From Flectonema sp. DT1601 (taxonomy: Eukaryota; Euglenozoa; Diplonemea; Diplonemida; Diplonemidae), in assembly GCA_964019425.1 (NCBI GenBank), contig OZ025798.1, positions 1,302,001 through 1,366,000 of the forward strand: a stretch of 64,000 nt of DNA, in the 5' to 3' direction. Positions 1-10,991 of the stretch are shown here, piece by piece. Position numbers and translations under genes: made by a program. The notes beneath the pieces were generated by a model. That model saw only the letters and a program-made list of their open reading frames with translations, was not told where the DNA came from and ran no database searches. Each line of letters opens with the position of its first letter. Position 1 is the first letter of the stretch.

Positions 1-3000
1 ATGGAACCACAAACAGGTTTAATTATTGAAGAGTTGGGTTTCGATCAGCAAGCAGCCCAACAACCTGTTCTGCAGGAGTTTCACAATTCGGATGAAGCAC
101 TTCCTTATCAAAGACCTCAAACACCACCAGCAGCACAAGTTTCTGAGTGGGCAATCAACAGCATTCCTCCTCCAGCTTCCCCGTCTGACGAGGGCTCTCC
201 GATGTTGACAAACGTTAGCCTCCAGCCGTGGGGTGGCCCGCATGCGGTACCGCAGCCGAATTCCAACAAACAGTCGCTTCGAAATTATCCAAAAGATCTT
301 TCACCTGAACTGGAGAAGCTCCAGGCGGCCCTCAACTTAGAGCGCTCAGAACGTATCAATGCCGTTGACTCACTTCAAAATCAAATAAATAATTCGATGG
401 CCAGCAGTCGAGTTGGAAATAATCTCGAGAATCAGATGATGCAAAGTACTATTTCACAATTAATAGCTGGACAGGAATCCATGAATTCAAAGTTTAAGCA
501 ACTTGATGACAGATACCGAGAACTTGACAGTAAATATCAACAAGAGAAAGAAGAAGTTAAAGAGCTGAAGGAACGACAACAAACCATGTCGAAGAGTCCA
601 ACTCGAGGTGGGGCCTGTCTTGAGATCTCAAATGATGATTGGCTGAACTATCAAGATCAGTTAACTCTTTTACAGGTTTGTTTTCAATAATAATTAAATA
701 AAAGTTTAATTTATTGAAGTTGTTTTCAAAGAGATCCGATCTAACAAACAAACAAACAAACAGGTCCAGTTGAAGGACGTGCAGAGTTCCCTTCCATCTC
801 ACAGTAGTTCGAGACATGCGGAGGTTTGTTGTTATCTTTTTATTTAATTACTTCACAGTGAGGTCAATAATATCAGTGAGAAGGTGAGAAGGTATAATAA
901 TGGCATACTAGAATACTAGAATACTAATACCGACTAGTACCGGGTATTATTTATAAATTAACAACCACAAACAGGTACCTCCGAAAGGAATTTCAACACC
1001 AAAAGCAAAGGCTGCCCCATCAGCTGCCACCCTCCAACTGGAACGTCAGCTACAAGAACAGAAGGCAACCGTCGAGAGGCTGTCGAATGATCTAATGTCC
1101 CTCCAGCAACAGTTTGTTATTTCTTCACAACCACATCAAATGCTTCGATTTGATGGAGTGCCGACCCCATCTGTTGATGATGTTCGTACACTACGTCAAC
1201 GAGTTGAGAGAATGGAGTCCGTCGATGATGCCGCAGAAAGATCTCACATCGGAGCGAAGATCGATCATTTGCAAAGTGTTGTCGACAAACTTGTCAATTC
1301 GAACTCTCGTTCTACTGACGGAGATATTCGAAAACTTTATAATGATATGATGCTAGACGATATCGATGCACAACTACAGGGAAGAATTCCTTCCCAGAGT
1401 GGTGACCTGAAGGGAGGAGTCTTCACTCCTCAATTTGGAGCTCCTGTTTACTTACCTGCTGGACTTAAAAACTCAATTCAAAGTTTAGTTGGTGGAATGA
1501 TAAGCCCCGTCAAGGAACAAATTGAGAGATGGGCATCGGGACAGATCGGAACTCAAAGAGAGCAGCTGTCGGCGTTAAACGCGGCAACTGCTGAACAACT
1601 TTTAGGAGTTCAGTCAAAGATTAGACAAATTGAACTATCGCAGGACCAATTCCACAGAGAAAGAAGTATACGACCTGCTGGGGAGGGTGAAAACAATGCG
1701 ATGGTTGATGCGCACTCTCGTGAACTCTCTACTAACTCAGCAGCGATAAGCGGACTTGAGAAAAGCATTCAACTCATCCAAACTACTCTCAGTTCGTACT
1801 CTAACAGACTTCAAGGACTTGAGCAGGGAGTTGACGGAAATGTGACAGACTTGCAGGCGAATGCCAGCGACTTGAGAGAGCGTTTGGATACGGCAGTTCA
1901 GCGTATTAATCAAACAGCATTAGATTTAGATCAGAAAGTTATGAAAGAACTGACTGACGCTCTTGCACGTGTGACTGTTGCTGATCAAAGAATTAATCAT
2001 TTAGACTCCAGACTTAGTGAAGATGGTGACAGAATGCATCGACTTGAAGATCGCATCGACTTGTCGACACGACAACTTCAAGAAAGGATTGATGACCAGG
2101 GGCAGAAGTTATTTGATACAGATAGAAAGCTCACAACATCTTTAGATGACAAGGTCGCTATAATGAGACAGATTGCTGAGGTTGCTGAAAAAGAGTTTGA
2201 ATTTGTCTTTTTTTATCCTTCTCTCGTATTGTTAAAATACTTTTTATTAAAAAGAATCTAAAACAGAACACTCGAACTTGAAAGGAAATGGCACGAGTCT
2301 GAAGGACAGCTGAAATCTCAACTACGAGCAGCTCTTCAACAACACATCGAAGGTTTAGAAGAAGTCTTACACAGCATGAAAGTTGATATAAAGAACTGCG
2401 ACGACAGAACTGTTGTAATGGAAACCATCGTTGGTGAATGTAAGGTGGCGAGTAGCTTAATTGATCAAAAGAATCAAATTATAGAACAGACTGTTGTATG
2501 TATTCATTTCGTATTGGAGAAGTTTTATAAAAAAAACTTCAACAACTTTTATAAAACAGGAGGCTCTCAGAAGTGGATTCGAAACATATGTCCACGATGG
2601 TACCGTTCACATTATGCAAGCTCAGAATGAAAAGATGGAAGAGTTGAGATTGAAGCTGGCTCAAGAGTTAGGTATGTTATCAAACTTTATAAATCATATT
2701 AGTGAAGGGTCCCTTCATCACTTTAATTATAATATTTGTGTAAAGTATTTACTGTCTTACTAATGTTAAAGGAAATATCGGTGTGAAAGTTTCTAGTTAA
2801 AGCTAACCGGCAGCTGGGGAGAATTATCTCCGACTTGGTTGTGAAATAATAACAAAAAACAGATGCCTTTGACAGCCAAGTGAAGAACTTAGAAGCAGAC
2901 AGGAAATTTACTGACGAGCAACTTGCTAATGCTCTGGAGAAAATTCAAATTGGACTCGCCAATCAGCCGAGCAACGACCGTGTTGACAGAGCTCTTGCGG

Positions 3001-4008
3001 TACTTGATGAGCAGAAGATAAGACCGGCGATGGAAGCTGCTTCCAGAAGTTACGAACTTGGACACGAAGTATGTTTTGTTGTTTTCGATATTTACAACAG
3101 CAGTCTCGTTCTTGAGATTACAAATTCCAATATAAAAACAACAGTTGCAGAATGTCGTAAGTCGATTAGATCAATTATCTGATGTTGTTCGAGACGGTAA
3201 TCGCGATTCGAAAGCTCAATCTGAGGTATGTTACACTACTTTATAGAAACCTAGAAGAGTACTCAACGTTGACGACAACAACAACAACACCACCAACAGG
3301 AGCAATCCCAACGAGCTGTTGAGATCCGAATGCTGAAGGATCAAATTGGTATTCTCAGAGAACAAATGCAACACCCTCAAGGAGGTGCTGTTGATTCAGG
3401 TCTTGAAAACCGAATGCGTGAAGTAGAGCGAAGAACTGAAGACCTCTCGAGAGCTACGGAAACCTTCTTCGATTCACACGACAGGATGAGAGAATTGAAA
3501 GATCAGTTTGAATTATTAAAACTTCAAGTACAGAACTTAGGAAGTGGAGGAGCGAAGGGTGAGCCAGCTGGTCTTTCAAGTGCAGACGCTATGAAGATTG
3601 ATGAACTACTTGCAGATATTCATGATAGAATGGGTCAGAATGAAAATATTTGTGAAGGTCTGAAGGGTGAGTGCGCCAGTCTGAGAACTAAAATCTCTCT
3701 GATGGGTTCTGAAGAATCTGGAGGTGATATTATGACAAATGATCTGAAGGCGCTCAAGAAAACTCTCAACGAAGTGAGAAAGGATCTCGGAGACCTGAAG
3801 GGATGGAAGAATGGAAAGGAAGGGAAGGACTTCGTTCAAATACAAACCAACTCTGCAGAGATCTCTCGTCTCAACAAGGAGTATGTTATTATTGTTAATG
3901 TTTTAAATTATTATTCGTAGTCGATACGAAAACAAAAACCAAACATCAAACAGCCTGGCAGATCTCAGCAACTCTTTCGATAACTTCAAAGCCGGTGTTG
4001 AAGACTAA
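1..4008 (+). CDS. Large coiled-coil protein, 5' end probably outside window
   Basis: Nine exons join in frame to at least 1072 residues: 1(or 17)-675, 764-823, 975-2194, 2267-2495, 2560-2671, 2863-3068, 3145-3225, 3300-3880, 3954-4008, stop TAA at 4006-4008. Donors are GTTTGT, GTTTGA or GTATGT and every acceptor is AACAG. The first 16 bases also end in ACAAACAG, so the ATG at position 1 is probably intron sequence and the first exon in view starts at 17; alternatively it is the true start. The first ~220 residues are Pro/Gln/Ser-rich and disordered; the rest is mostly heptad-type helix rich in Leu, Gln, Glu, Arg and Asp, broken near nucleotides 1380-1500 by a Gly/Pro-containing insert. This suggests a structural or cytoskeletal filament protein. 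I do not recognise the family. The acceptor before 3145 has a second AG six bases on (exon from 3151), also in frame. Confidence 0.82.
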
Positions 4009-4724
4009 GAGCTGGTTGGCTTTAACTTTGCGATTATTCCTGGAAGTGTTTCACTTGTTTTTCTAATCATTTTATTTTATTCATATTATTGATTGTTATC
4101 TCTTTTAATTGTAACACAGTTTGTTGTATTAAGTGCCAAATCGTTTTTTGAAAAAAAAAAAAGAAAGAAATTGTGACAACATGTCGTGTCGTCACATAGT
4201 TTGTAATTATGGGTGTGAAGTTGTTTTCTTTTTTAGTAAAGTTGTACTAGTGAGCCGTCGATTTGCTTTTATTGAAAAGTTTGTTGTGAATAGAATTATC
4301 GTAGACTACGTTTAGACAGCCTTATCTTATTGCGAGTTACTGTTTCCCTGTTAACAAAAAAAGGCAAACAAGACGAACGAAAACTCTCGTGTCTAGTTCC
4401 GGACGTGTACTCCCGACTTCCATTTCTCTTCTCCATTTCTGTTAGTTGGCATTGCGTTGTATTTTCCCCCAACCGCAATTCGCAAAGACACCAAAATGAA
4501 GTGTTTCTGTGCAATGCTTTTCAAAACAATATTTTTGTCGTAGATTCCTAGACCAATCGGATGACTGCTGAAGTCCTACTTTCGATCAGCTTACTTTTTG
4601 AACAGGTTTTGATTTCAAATTCGAATCTCATTCGACCTGCTGTGCGAGTTCTTGAGATCACTCTTCGGATTTGTAAAAGCTTTTTGTCCCTCCTTCAGGA
4701 AAATTTCGAATAAGCATATAAAAA
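4009..4724. other. Intergenic, coiled-coil gene to GST
   Basis: No coding region is supported here; the short open frames lack any recognisable domain and mostly oppose each other. The proximal part is AT-rich 3' flank. At 4681-4698 a pyrimidine-rich run ends in TTCAG, 27 bases before the GST start, and is a candidate leader splice acceptor. Confidence 0.6.
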
Positions 4725-5429
4725 ATGTCAAAATTAGAAATCGGCTACTGGTCAATTAGAGGACTGTGTGCTCCTCTTCGTATGATGTGTTCCTTCAAAG
4801 GAGTTGAGCACGAGGACAAACAGTATGAGAAGACTCTACACGAAGATGGATCGACTACAGGAGACGAGTGGTTTAATGTAAGAAAGCCTGAACTCCTCAA
4901 GAAGAACCCGATGGTGAACCTTCCATACGTCGCTGACGGTGACTTCGTTGTCACGCAGTCAAACGCCTGCCTGTTGTACCTCGGCAGGAAGTTCGATTTG
5001 AACGGCAGCACCGAATTAGAAATTCAGCGCAACGACCAAGTGATGTGCGAGGCATTCGATCTTCGTAACTTAACTGTCAGAGCCTGCTACCCAAGTGACA
5101 TCAACACTGCTGCTGAATTCCCATCAACGATGAAGCGCCACTGGGGGATGGCAACCAACAGTTTGAATAAGTTGGAGAGTTGGTTGGCTACGACTGACAC
5201 AAAGTTCGCAAGTGCTGACAGACCGTTGAGTGGTGACTTCGCTTTGTGGGAGATGTTAGATCAGCACACGAAGATGAAGAACGTGAACGACGAGGAATGT
5301 CTTCTTAAGAGCCGCCCTCACGTCAAGAAGTACTACGAAGCGTTCAGGGAGCTTCCGGAACTGAAGAGTTACTTCGCGAGCCCAGCCTACGCACTTCCAA
5401 TGAACAACTGCCACGCTCACTTCAAATAA
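4725..5429 (+). CDS. Cytosolic glutathione S-transferase, mu-like
   Basis: An intronless 234-residue protein of normal cytosolic GST length. It conjugates glutathione to electrophiles. The N-terminal thioredoxin-fold half shows IGYWSIRG (residues 6-13) with the catalytic-type Tyr8, the cis-Pro motif NLPY (65-68), and QSN (78-80) that binds the glutathione gamma-glutamyl group, followed by the LYLGRK helix. This arrangement (GYWxIRG, NLPY, QSNA, long mu-type insert around residues 36-52) matches mu-class enzymes better than sigma, pi or theta. The C-terminal all-helical half spans about residues 95-234. The start ATG has an A-rich context (AAAAATG) and lies 27 bases after a pyrimidine-AG site. 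The neighbour relation to the MGST3-type gene at 28434 is functional only; the two folds are unrelated. Confidence 0.93.
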   Translation: MSKLEIGYWSIRGLCAPLRMMCSFKGVEHEDKQYEKTLHEDGSTTGDEWFNVRKPELLKKNPMVNLPYVADGDFVVTQSNACLLYLGRKFDLNGSTELEIQRNDQVMCEAFDLRNLTVRACYPSDINTAAEFPSTMKRHWGMATNSLNKLESWLATTDTKFASADRPLSGDFALWEMLDQHTKMKNVNDEECLLKSRPHVKKYYEAFRELPELKSYFASPAYALPMNNCHAHFK

Positions 5430-5862
5430 ATGAGAAAATAAAATTAAAATTCTCTTTTGTCACAAACCCTTCATATCTCGAGATGTCAACGTTTATTAGC
5501 TAACCAATAACATAACATATGTGTGCCTGGAAATTTGATTTTTTATTTTGACGTAAAAAGAACGTTCCACCGCTAGGACGAAAAGTATTTATTTTTGTGA
5601 TGAACACATTGCTAACGTCACTATTTTTGAGGCGTCTGAAGGCATACTCAAGTTATTTGTTGGAGCCACACTCTCGAACGTACTAGCAAACTTCCGCAAC
5701 AAGTTTTCCAATTTAATTGACAACCAATTTGTTAAACAGGTTCAGGCGATGAATGTATTTTGGGCAATTAATTTCCTCCAAGGAGGTGTTTTGATTCTGA
5801 TAACTGTCTCTGAAGTCAACACGAACATTATTTCTACTTTCTTAAAAACAGGTTGGTAGCTA
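5430..5862. other. Intergenic / 5' leader of TTD14-like gene
   Basis: AT-rich, no gene seen. Two AACAG acceptor-like sites occur, after TTGTTAAACAG near 5739 and after CTTAAAAACAG ending at 5851, the latter 11 bases before the next start codon. They suggest one or two introns in a 5' untranslated leader. Short frames between them close on stop codons when joined to the downstream exon, so they are not proposed as coding. Confidence 0.4.
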
Positions 5863-7277
5863 ATGTGTAGTGAGGAAATGATTTCATCTCTTCTCGAAGA
5901 GTTAAGTGAAATCGAATTACAAGATGTCATAAAGTCCTGTAAGAAGAGAATCGAAATGAAAAGAACGGAGAATGAGAAAACGAATTTGACGCAGCGGCAA
6001 ACATCTTTCCGTCAGAAGATTTGGAAAGTTGTAATCACAGGCGGACCTTGTGGAGGGAAGTCAACTGGGATGGTCTCAATAAGAGAAGCGTTAATGAAAA
6101 AAGGTTTTCGAGTGTTAGTTGTTCCAGAAGCAGCAACACTCCTACTTGAAGGAGGAGGGAACGCTGCTTTAGAGAACGCTGACTACGAATCGATAATTAG
6201 TTTTCAAATTGATTTGTTGTATTTGCAGCTCTCGTTGGAAGATCGAATGATTTCAATTGCCCGCAGCAGTGGTTGTAAAACTGTAATCTTATGTGACAGA
6301 GGTACCATGGATGGTAAAGCTTTCTGTAGTGAAGAGATGTGGTTGGAAGTAATGGGTCGAACTGGTTATGACTCCGCCAGACTAAGAGACACTCGTTACG
6401 ATATGGTCCTCCATCTGGTGACAGCTGCTGAAGGAGCAGGTGATTACTACACCACAGTTAATAATAAAGTTCGAACTGAGACTCCTGAACAGGCAATCGA
6501 ACAAGACAACAAATTAAAAAATGCCTACGTGGGTCATCCTCACATTTCGGTCATCGACAACGAAACGAGTTTTGTAGTTAAAATGAACCGCTGCATTGAA
6601 ATTATATTTCGACTTGTCGGTCTGGAGGGTTCTCCCGGAGTTTATTTAAAATACAGGTTTGTGTTCGTATTAAACTATTTATAATTATATTATCCTTTAG
6701 CAATACCGTCGCGTTACTAACTAACAAAACAAACAACAGACTGAATGGAATACCGACTGACGAAGATATCCCAGTCCCCTGTACAAAGAATACTGTAATG
6801 ATTAACATTCTACGAGGATCAACTAGGAAGGTAGTCCTTCGACTCTACAAGAGATTTAATGAAAGTTCTGAAATTTGGATTTATCAGCAAATCATTCGCG
6901 AGAATGGAATTCTAATTTCGAGAGTTGAAGAGAGACTAACACACGCAGCCTATCTGATGCTGTTGGAACAAGCTGAACCTCAACACAGTCAGTTAGTGAA
7001 GAAGAATGTTTCTTTTATTTATGAAAATCAGTACTTTGAAATTGGATCTCCTGCAGGTGGTAACGGAGAATCATTTTTATACGTCGAGCAGGAGAACACT
7101 GACTTCATAAAGAAAGGAGTTCGAATCCCTCCATTTCTCGATGCATTCAAACCAGAACCTGTTACTGACAACCCGGACTACAGTAGCTTCTCTCTTTCAT
7201 TAGTACCGACTGGAACTCCAATCAGCTTCCCGTTAGATGCTCGTTGTATTGCTCATTGCAATCCAGTAGTGTTGTGA
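5863..7277 (+). CDS. TTD14-like P-loop NTPase with C-terminal CYTH-like domain
   Basis: Two exons, 5863-6656 and 6740-7277, give 443 residues. The donor is GTTTGT and the acceptor CAACAACAG, with a TACTAAC-type branch-point sequence just upstream. An acidic helical N-terminus (1-50) precedes an AAA_28-type P-loop domain: Walker A GGPCGGKST (60-68), the VPEAAT motif near 88-93 and the Walker-B-like CDRGTMD (144-150). The GHPH..VIDN stretch near 226-235 matches the end of that domain. The second exon encodes a beta-rich region like the CYTH/triphosphatase-tunnel fold (for example KVVLRLYKRF and EERLTHAAY). Drosophila TTD14 has this architecture, binds GTP and phosphatidic acid, and acts in trafficking of the TRPL channel; its role in protists is not something I can state. 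The start at 5863 has an in-frame stop two codons upstream. Confidence 0.85.
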
Positions 7278-7847
7278 GATGTGATATAATTATTTTGTCG
7301 AAATCTGTGGTTCATTTTGTTTCTTAATTTTCTTTTCTTTCTTTTGATTAAAATTTAATAAAAGAAGTAATTACAACACAAGAGCTGCTAAGAGTTTCGT
7401 TGAATGCTCAGAGAGAACGAAAACTTGTTTGGTCTTTTTGTTTTAAAAGTTCAGTTCCGTAACAAAAGACTTCATATTTAACACCGCATTGAAGTGTAGG
7501 AACTAATCGTTCCTTTCAGTGACGACCGTAAAATAAGTCCACCCAACTCAATTAGTTGATAAATTAATGTAAATATTATTATAGCCATTGCAGTCAACGG
7601 ACTCGTAACTCGTATCTTACATATCGAAGTTACTACTCTCCTCTGAAAGATTACTTTGGAAGTTGTTGTAGTTGGGATCCGCTCAACAGCATTCATATTG
7701 ACGTCTGACTGCTGATTCTTTCTTATTGTCTTTCTCGCCCTTCAGGTGTACAATTCTAAACTTTTGGTATTGCGTGTTGTTTACGAAAGGAATAATCTTT
7801 ATATTACCCTAACAGCCTACACTACTACACAACAAGAGGAAATAATA
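7278..7847. other. Intergenic, TTD14-like gene to Gly-rich protein gene
   Basis: AT-rich 3' flank with AATAAAAG near 7356, followed by sequence without a supported gene. A strong pyrimidine tract runs from about 7715 and ends in TTCAG at 7745, 103 bases before the next start codon. It is a candidate 5'-leader acceptor of the non-AACAG class. Confidence 0.55.
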
Positions 7848-8694
7848 ATGTCATCTGGTCCATTGTGTCAAGGTAATGGTCATGGATGCATCAGATCAAA
7901 TGTTTTGGTAGTTTCAGGTTTGTTAAAAAATTTCTTCGTACTTATCTTCTGATTGCAATAAACTAACTTCGCTAACTAACTAAACGAAACAACAAACAGG
8001 AAATGTCGGAAGTGGGTTCCCAAGTCCTGACAAGTCATCAACTAACGCTCAGGGATTTCCAAAAGGATCTGCTGGTTCAATGCACGGACCTATGCCAGGA
8101 GCAGGAGGTGGTAACGGAGGAAAGAGTCGCTTTTCAGAGTACGGTTTTTCCGGAGTCCATGACAAGTTTGCTGCGTATGTCTTTACCGCATGTCTTTACC
8201 GCATGTCTTTACCGCATGTCTTTACCGCATGTCTTTACCGCATGTCTTTACCGCATGTCTTTACCGCATGTCTTTACCGCATGTCTTTACCGCATGTCTT
8301 TACCGCATGTCTTTACCGCATGTCTTTACCACATGTCTTTACCACATGTCTTTACCGCATGTCTTTACCGCATGTCTTTACCGCATGTCTTTACCGCATG
8401 TCTTTACCGCATGTCTTTACCGCATGTCTTTACCGCATGTCTTTACCGCATGTCTTTACCGCATGTCTTTACCACATGTCTTTACCGCATGTCTTTACCG
8501 CATGTCTTTACCGCATGTCTTTACCGCATGTCTTTACCGCATGTCTTTACCGCATGTCTTTACCGCATGTCTCACCATAATATCAACGTGGGTCTGGTCT
8601 CAGTTCATTCAACAAATAAATATTATTATTTTATTTCTCATTCTTAATTAACAACAACAGGTACACAGGTGTTTACGACCCAGGTAACTGGTAA
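7848..8694 (+). CDS. Small glycine-rich protein, 92 residues, three exons
   Basis: Exons 7848-7917, 8000-8174 and 8661-8694 join to a 279-nt reading frame ending TAA at 8692-8694. Donors are GTTTGT and GTATGT; both acceptors are AACAG. The first join gives Ser-Gly-Asn-Val and the second Ala-Ala-Tyr-Thr. The protein has a Cys-containing N-terminus (SGPLCQGNGHGC), a Gly/Ser/Pro-rich middle (GPMPGAGGGNGG) and a more ordered aromatic C-terminus ending YTGVYDPGNW. It has no signal peptide or membrane segment. I do not recognise the family. Most of the locus is the 486-nt second intron, which is largely minisatellite. The clean phase agreement across both introns, with stops in the intron-retaining frames, supports the model; an upstream coding exon cannot be excluded. 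Confidence 0.72.
8175..8572 (+). repeat. 13-bp minisatellite inside an intron, about 30 copies
   Basis: The unit is GCATGTCTTTACC, with a few copies reading ACATG instead of GCATG. The array begins exactly at the 5' splice site of the second intron of the glycine-rich gene: the first copy is GTATGTCTTTACC, of which GTATGT is the donor. All other copies have GC or AC in place of the donor GT, so the array looks like serial duplication of the donor region with the splice dinucleotide lost in every duplicate. Because 13 is not a multiple of three and the unit has no stop in any phase, all three forward frames stay open across it; the resulting long frames are not genes. Confidence 0.93.
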
Positions 8695-8831
8695 AGTCAG
8701 ACGACATTTCTAATAATTTTACAATTGTTTCCTCCACTACACTACAAAGTTATTCTGAATCTGAAAGAATAATTTAAGAAAAAAAAAAAAAAAGAAAAGA
8801 TAAAAATAAAAAAGGGAAGTAATAAACTGCT

Positions 8832-8886
8832 CACACAGGTTACGTCTGCAGGTAATCCAAAACCGGATTAGCTAAACCTGAGTGTG
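8832..8886 (+). other. Nested inverted repeat before the carboxylesterase gene
   Basis: The outer arms CACACAGGTT (8832-8841) and AACCT-GA-GTGTG (8875-8886) pair as two 5-bp stems separated by a GA bulge. An inner stem TAATCC (8853-8858) pairs with GGATTA (8865-8870). It lies between the stop of the glycine-rich gene and the carboxylesterase start at 8936. Role unknown; it could be structure in a leader or a 3' end. Confidence 0.4.
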
Positions 8887-8935
8887 TTTTAGTCAGGTCT
8901 GGTGTTTAATTTAATTTATAGATATTAATTAAAAG

Positions 8936-10736
8936 ATGTCGTTGAGAGGATTACTAATCCAATCACTTGCTGTATTGTGTGCAGCAAACCAGCCAACAGA
9001 AATCATAACAGTCCCTGGAGTAGGAAGTGCTCAAGGTTATATTGGAAAAGCATTGGGTAATAAGGAAGTAGAACACTTCTTAGGTCTGAAGTATGGAACA
9101 GCACAGCGTTGGAGGTCACCAGAACCCGTCACTTGGGGACCAACAACACTCAACGCAACAGAATATGGAAACACTTGTTACGGAAGTGCTGACTCAGTGA
9201 AAGGCAACTATTCGATGTGCTACAGAGGAGCACACGATAGTGAAGATTGTTTGTTTTTAAATATATTCCGCCCAGTTGGAACTACTGCAGAGAGCAAGCT
9301 TCCGGTCATGCTCTATATTTATGGAGGTTCTTATAATGAAGGATGCTCTGATATTTATTCAGGTATGTTGTTGTTGTTGTAGTTCCTCGCGGGTTGTTTT
9401 ATTCACGTGCCACTAAACAAAATACTTCTTCTCTATTTCTTCCCCCAGTCGACTCACTATCGACCTCCTTGTAGATTTCTTCCATTCTACGATTCTAATC
9501 TTAACTTAGAAATCTAATTATTTATTACCAACAGGAGCCTCTCTTCCACTGGTAGGCGACGTGGTTTCAGTAACGATAAATTATCGCCTGAATGTTTTCG
9601 GATTCTTGGGATCGAAGGAACTGCAGGCCAGCAATCCGGATGGCACGACAGGAAACTTTGGAATTGAAGATCAGCGACTGGCAATGGATTGGGTGAATAA
9701 GAATATCGCTGCTTTTGGAGGAGATGGTTCTCAGCTGACAATCTTCGGGCAATCAGCTGGTGCAGGTAGCGTCGCAGTACATCTGACGAGTCAGAAGTCT
9801 TGGCCGTTATTTGTTAAAGCGATTGGTGAATCTGGTGTTGGGGATTACTTTGATGCGTTACCACTGAGCATCGTAGAGCAAACTTATAACAACATCAAAC
9901 GGAGATCTGCCTGCAACAGCCTAGAGTGTCTTCAACAACTGTCAGCAGCAGAATTGTACTCACACACTAATGGAACAGTGTGGGCTCCTGTTATTGATAA
10001 TGTTACTATTTCATCTGAACCATGGAAAGCTTTTCGTGATGGGAAGTACCATCGAGTTCCTATAATGTTGGGATCAAACAGAGACGAGTTTTCTTTTTGG
10101 GCTGCAGATCCGGTTTGGAACGCCACTGCTGCTGCGCCAATTAACAGAAATGCTTCAAAAGAAGACTTCGAGAGTGGTCTTCAGCAGATGTTTACAGACA
10201 AGGGAATTGTACCCACAGTTGATGACTTCCAACAGCTTATTGATATTTATAGCAACAGATCTGAGTACCCTGCAAACCTCGGCAACTGGAGTATGTGGTG
10301 GTGGGCAGAAATGCGAGCTGTCACTGACCAGTTCTTCGTTTGTCCAATTCTTGTGAGCTCGTACTGGATTACTGAGGTACCTGTCTATTCCTATATGTTT
10401 ATGCATCCGATTGAACAAAAAAGTATTTATTTACCACTCTCTGGACCTCAAAACCCATTTGCGTTCCATCAAGTGGAGCTTCCTTTTGTATTAGCTTGCG
10501 CTAATGAAGATGGTTCTAATTGTGATTGGACTTTTGAGAAGGAACAGGAAATCTCAACCAGAGTTTCCAGTTATTGGGTTCAGTTCGCAATCAACGGGAA
10601 CCCTTCGCAAAGCGGTTCCTGGCCACTTTATCATCAGAGCAACACGACACTTCTTATCGATGTCGCTGATTCGAGTATTCGAAACTTACGCAAGCCGCAG
10701 TGCGATATCTTTAATAAATATTTTATGGGTGTCTGA
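8936..10736 (+). CDS. Secreted type-B carboxylesterase (cholinesterase-like)
   Basis: Two exons, 8936-9362 and 9535-10736, encode 542 residues, the usual family length. A hydrophobic N-terminus (residues 1-17, ending CAANQP) looks like a signal peptide. The fold follows type-B carboxylesterases: GYIGKALGNKEVEHFLGLKYG near the N-terminus, the EDCLFLNIFRP motif with its disulphide Cys, the oxyanion-hole YGGSYNEG, NYRLNVFGFLG, and the nucleophile elbow GQSAGAGS with Ser216. The other triad members are in family positions: Glu327 in GSNRDEFSFW and His454 in FHQVELPFV. The elbow is GQSAG instead of the usual GESAG. It should hydrolyse carboxyl esters outside the cell or in a lumen; the substrate cannot be told. 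Several N-glycosylation sequons are present. The intron is GTATGT..CCAACAG. Confidence 0.92.
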
Positions 10737-10991
10737 GACTACTCAATGGTCGAGCTTGTTGCTTCCCATCGATATTGAATTATAAAAATCTAATTTTAGT
10801 TACAATCACATTTGGTTTGCCGAAAAGGAACCGAACGTTTTCCCTTCTCCACGGTGTGATACCACACAGTAGGTGTGCTGATCATTATGTAGCGTGACGC
10901 ACAACAGACTGGTGTGACGTATCTTTGATGAATATTTGATGTCACTAATTAACTTTAAAACTTTTCTTGAGCAGGTTGACAATTCTCTCAA

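Noticed and set aside
7110-7126. GGAGTTCGAATCCCTCC resembling a tRNA T-arm
   Set aside because: It lies inside the TTD14-like coding exon and no acceptor, D or anticodon arm surrounds it.
8175-8572. CRISPR-like periodic repeat
   Set aside because: Direct tandem repeat without spacers, in a eukaryotic intron.
8003-8651. Three long overlapping frames of 153-214 codons in a Met-Ser-Leu-Pro-His repeat
   Set aside because: They are the 13-bp minisatellite read in three phases, inside an intron defined by GTATGT at 8175 and AACAG at 8660.
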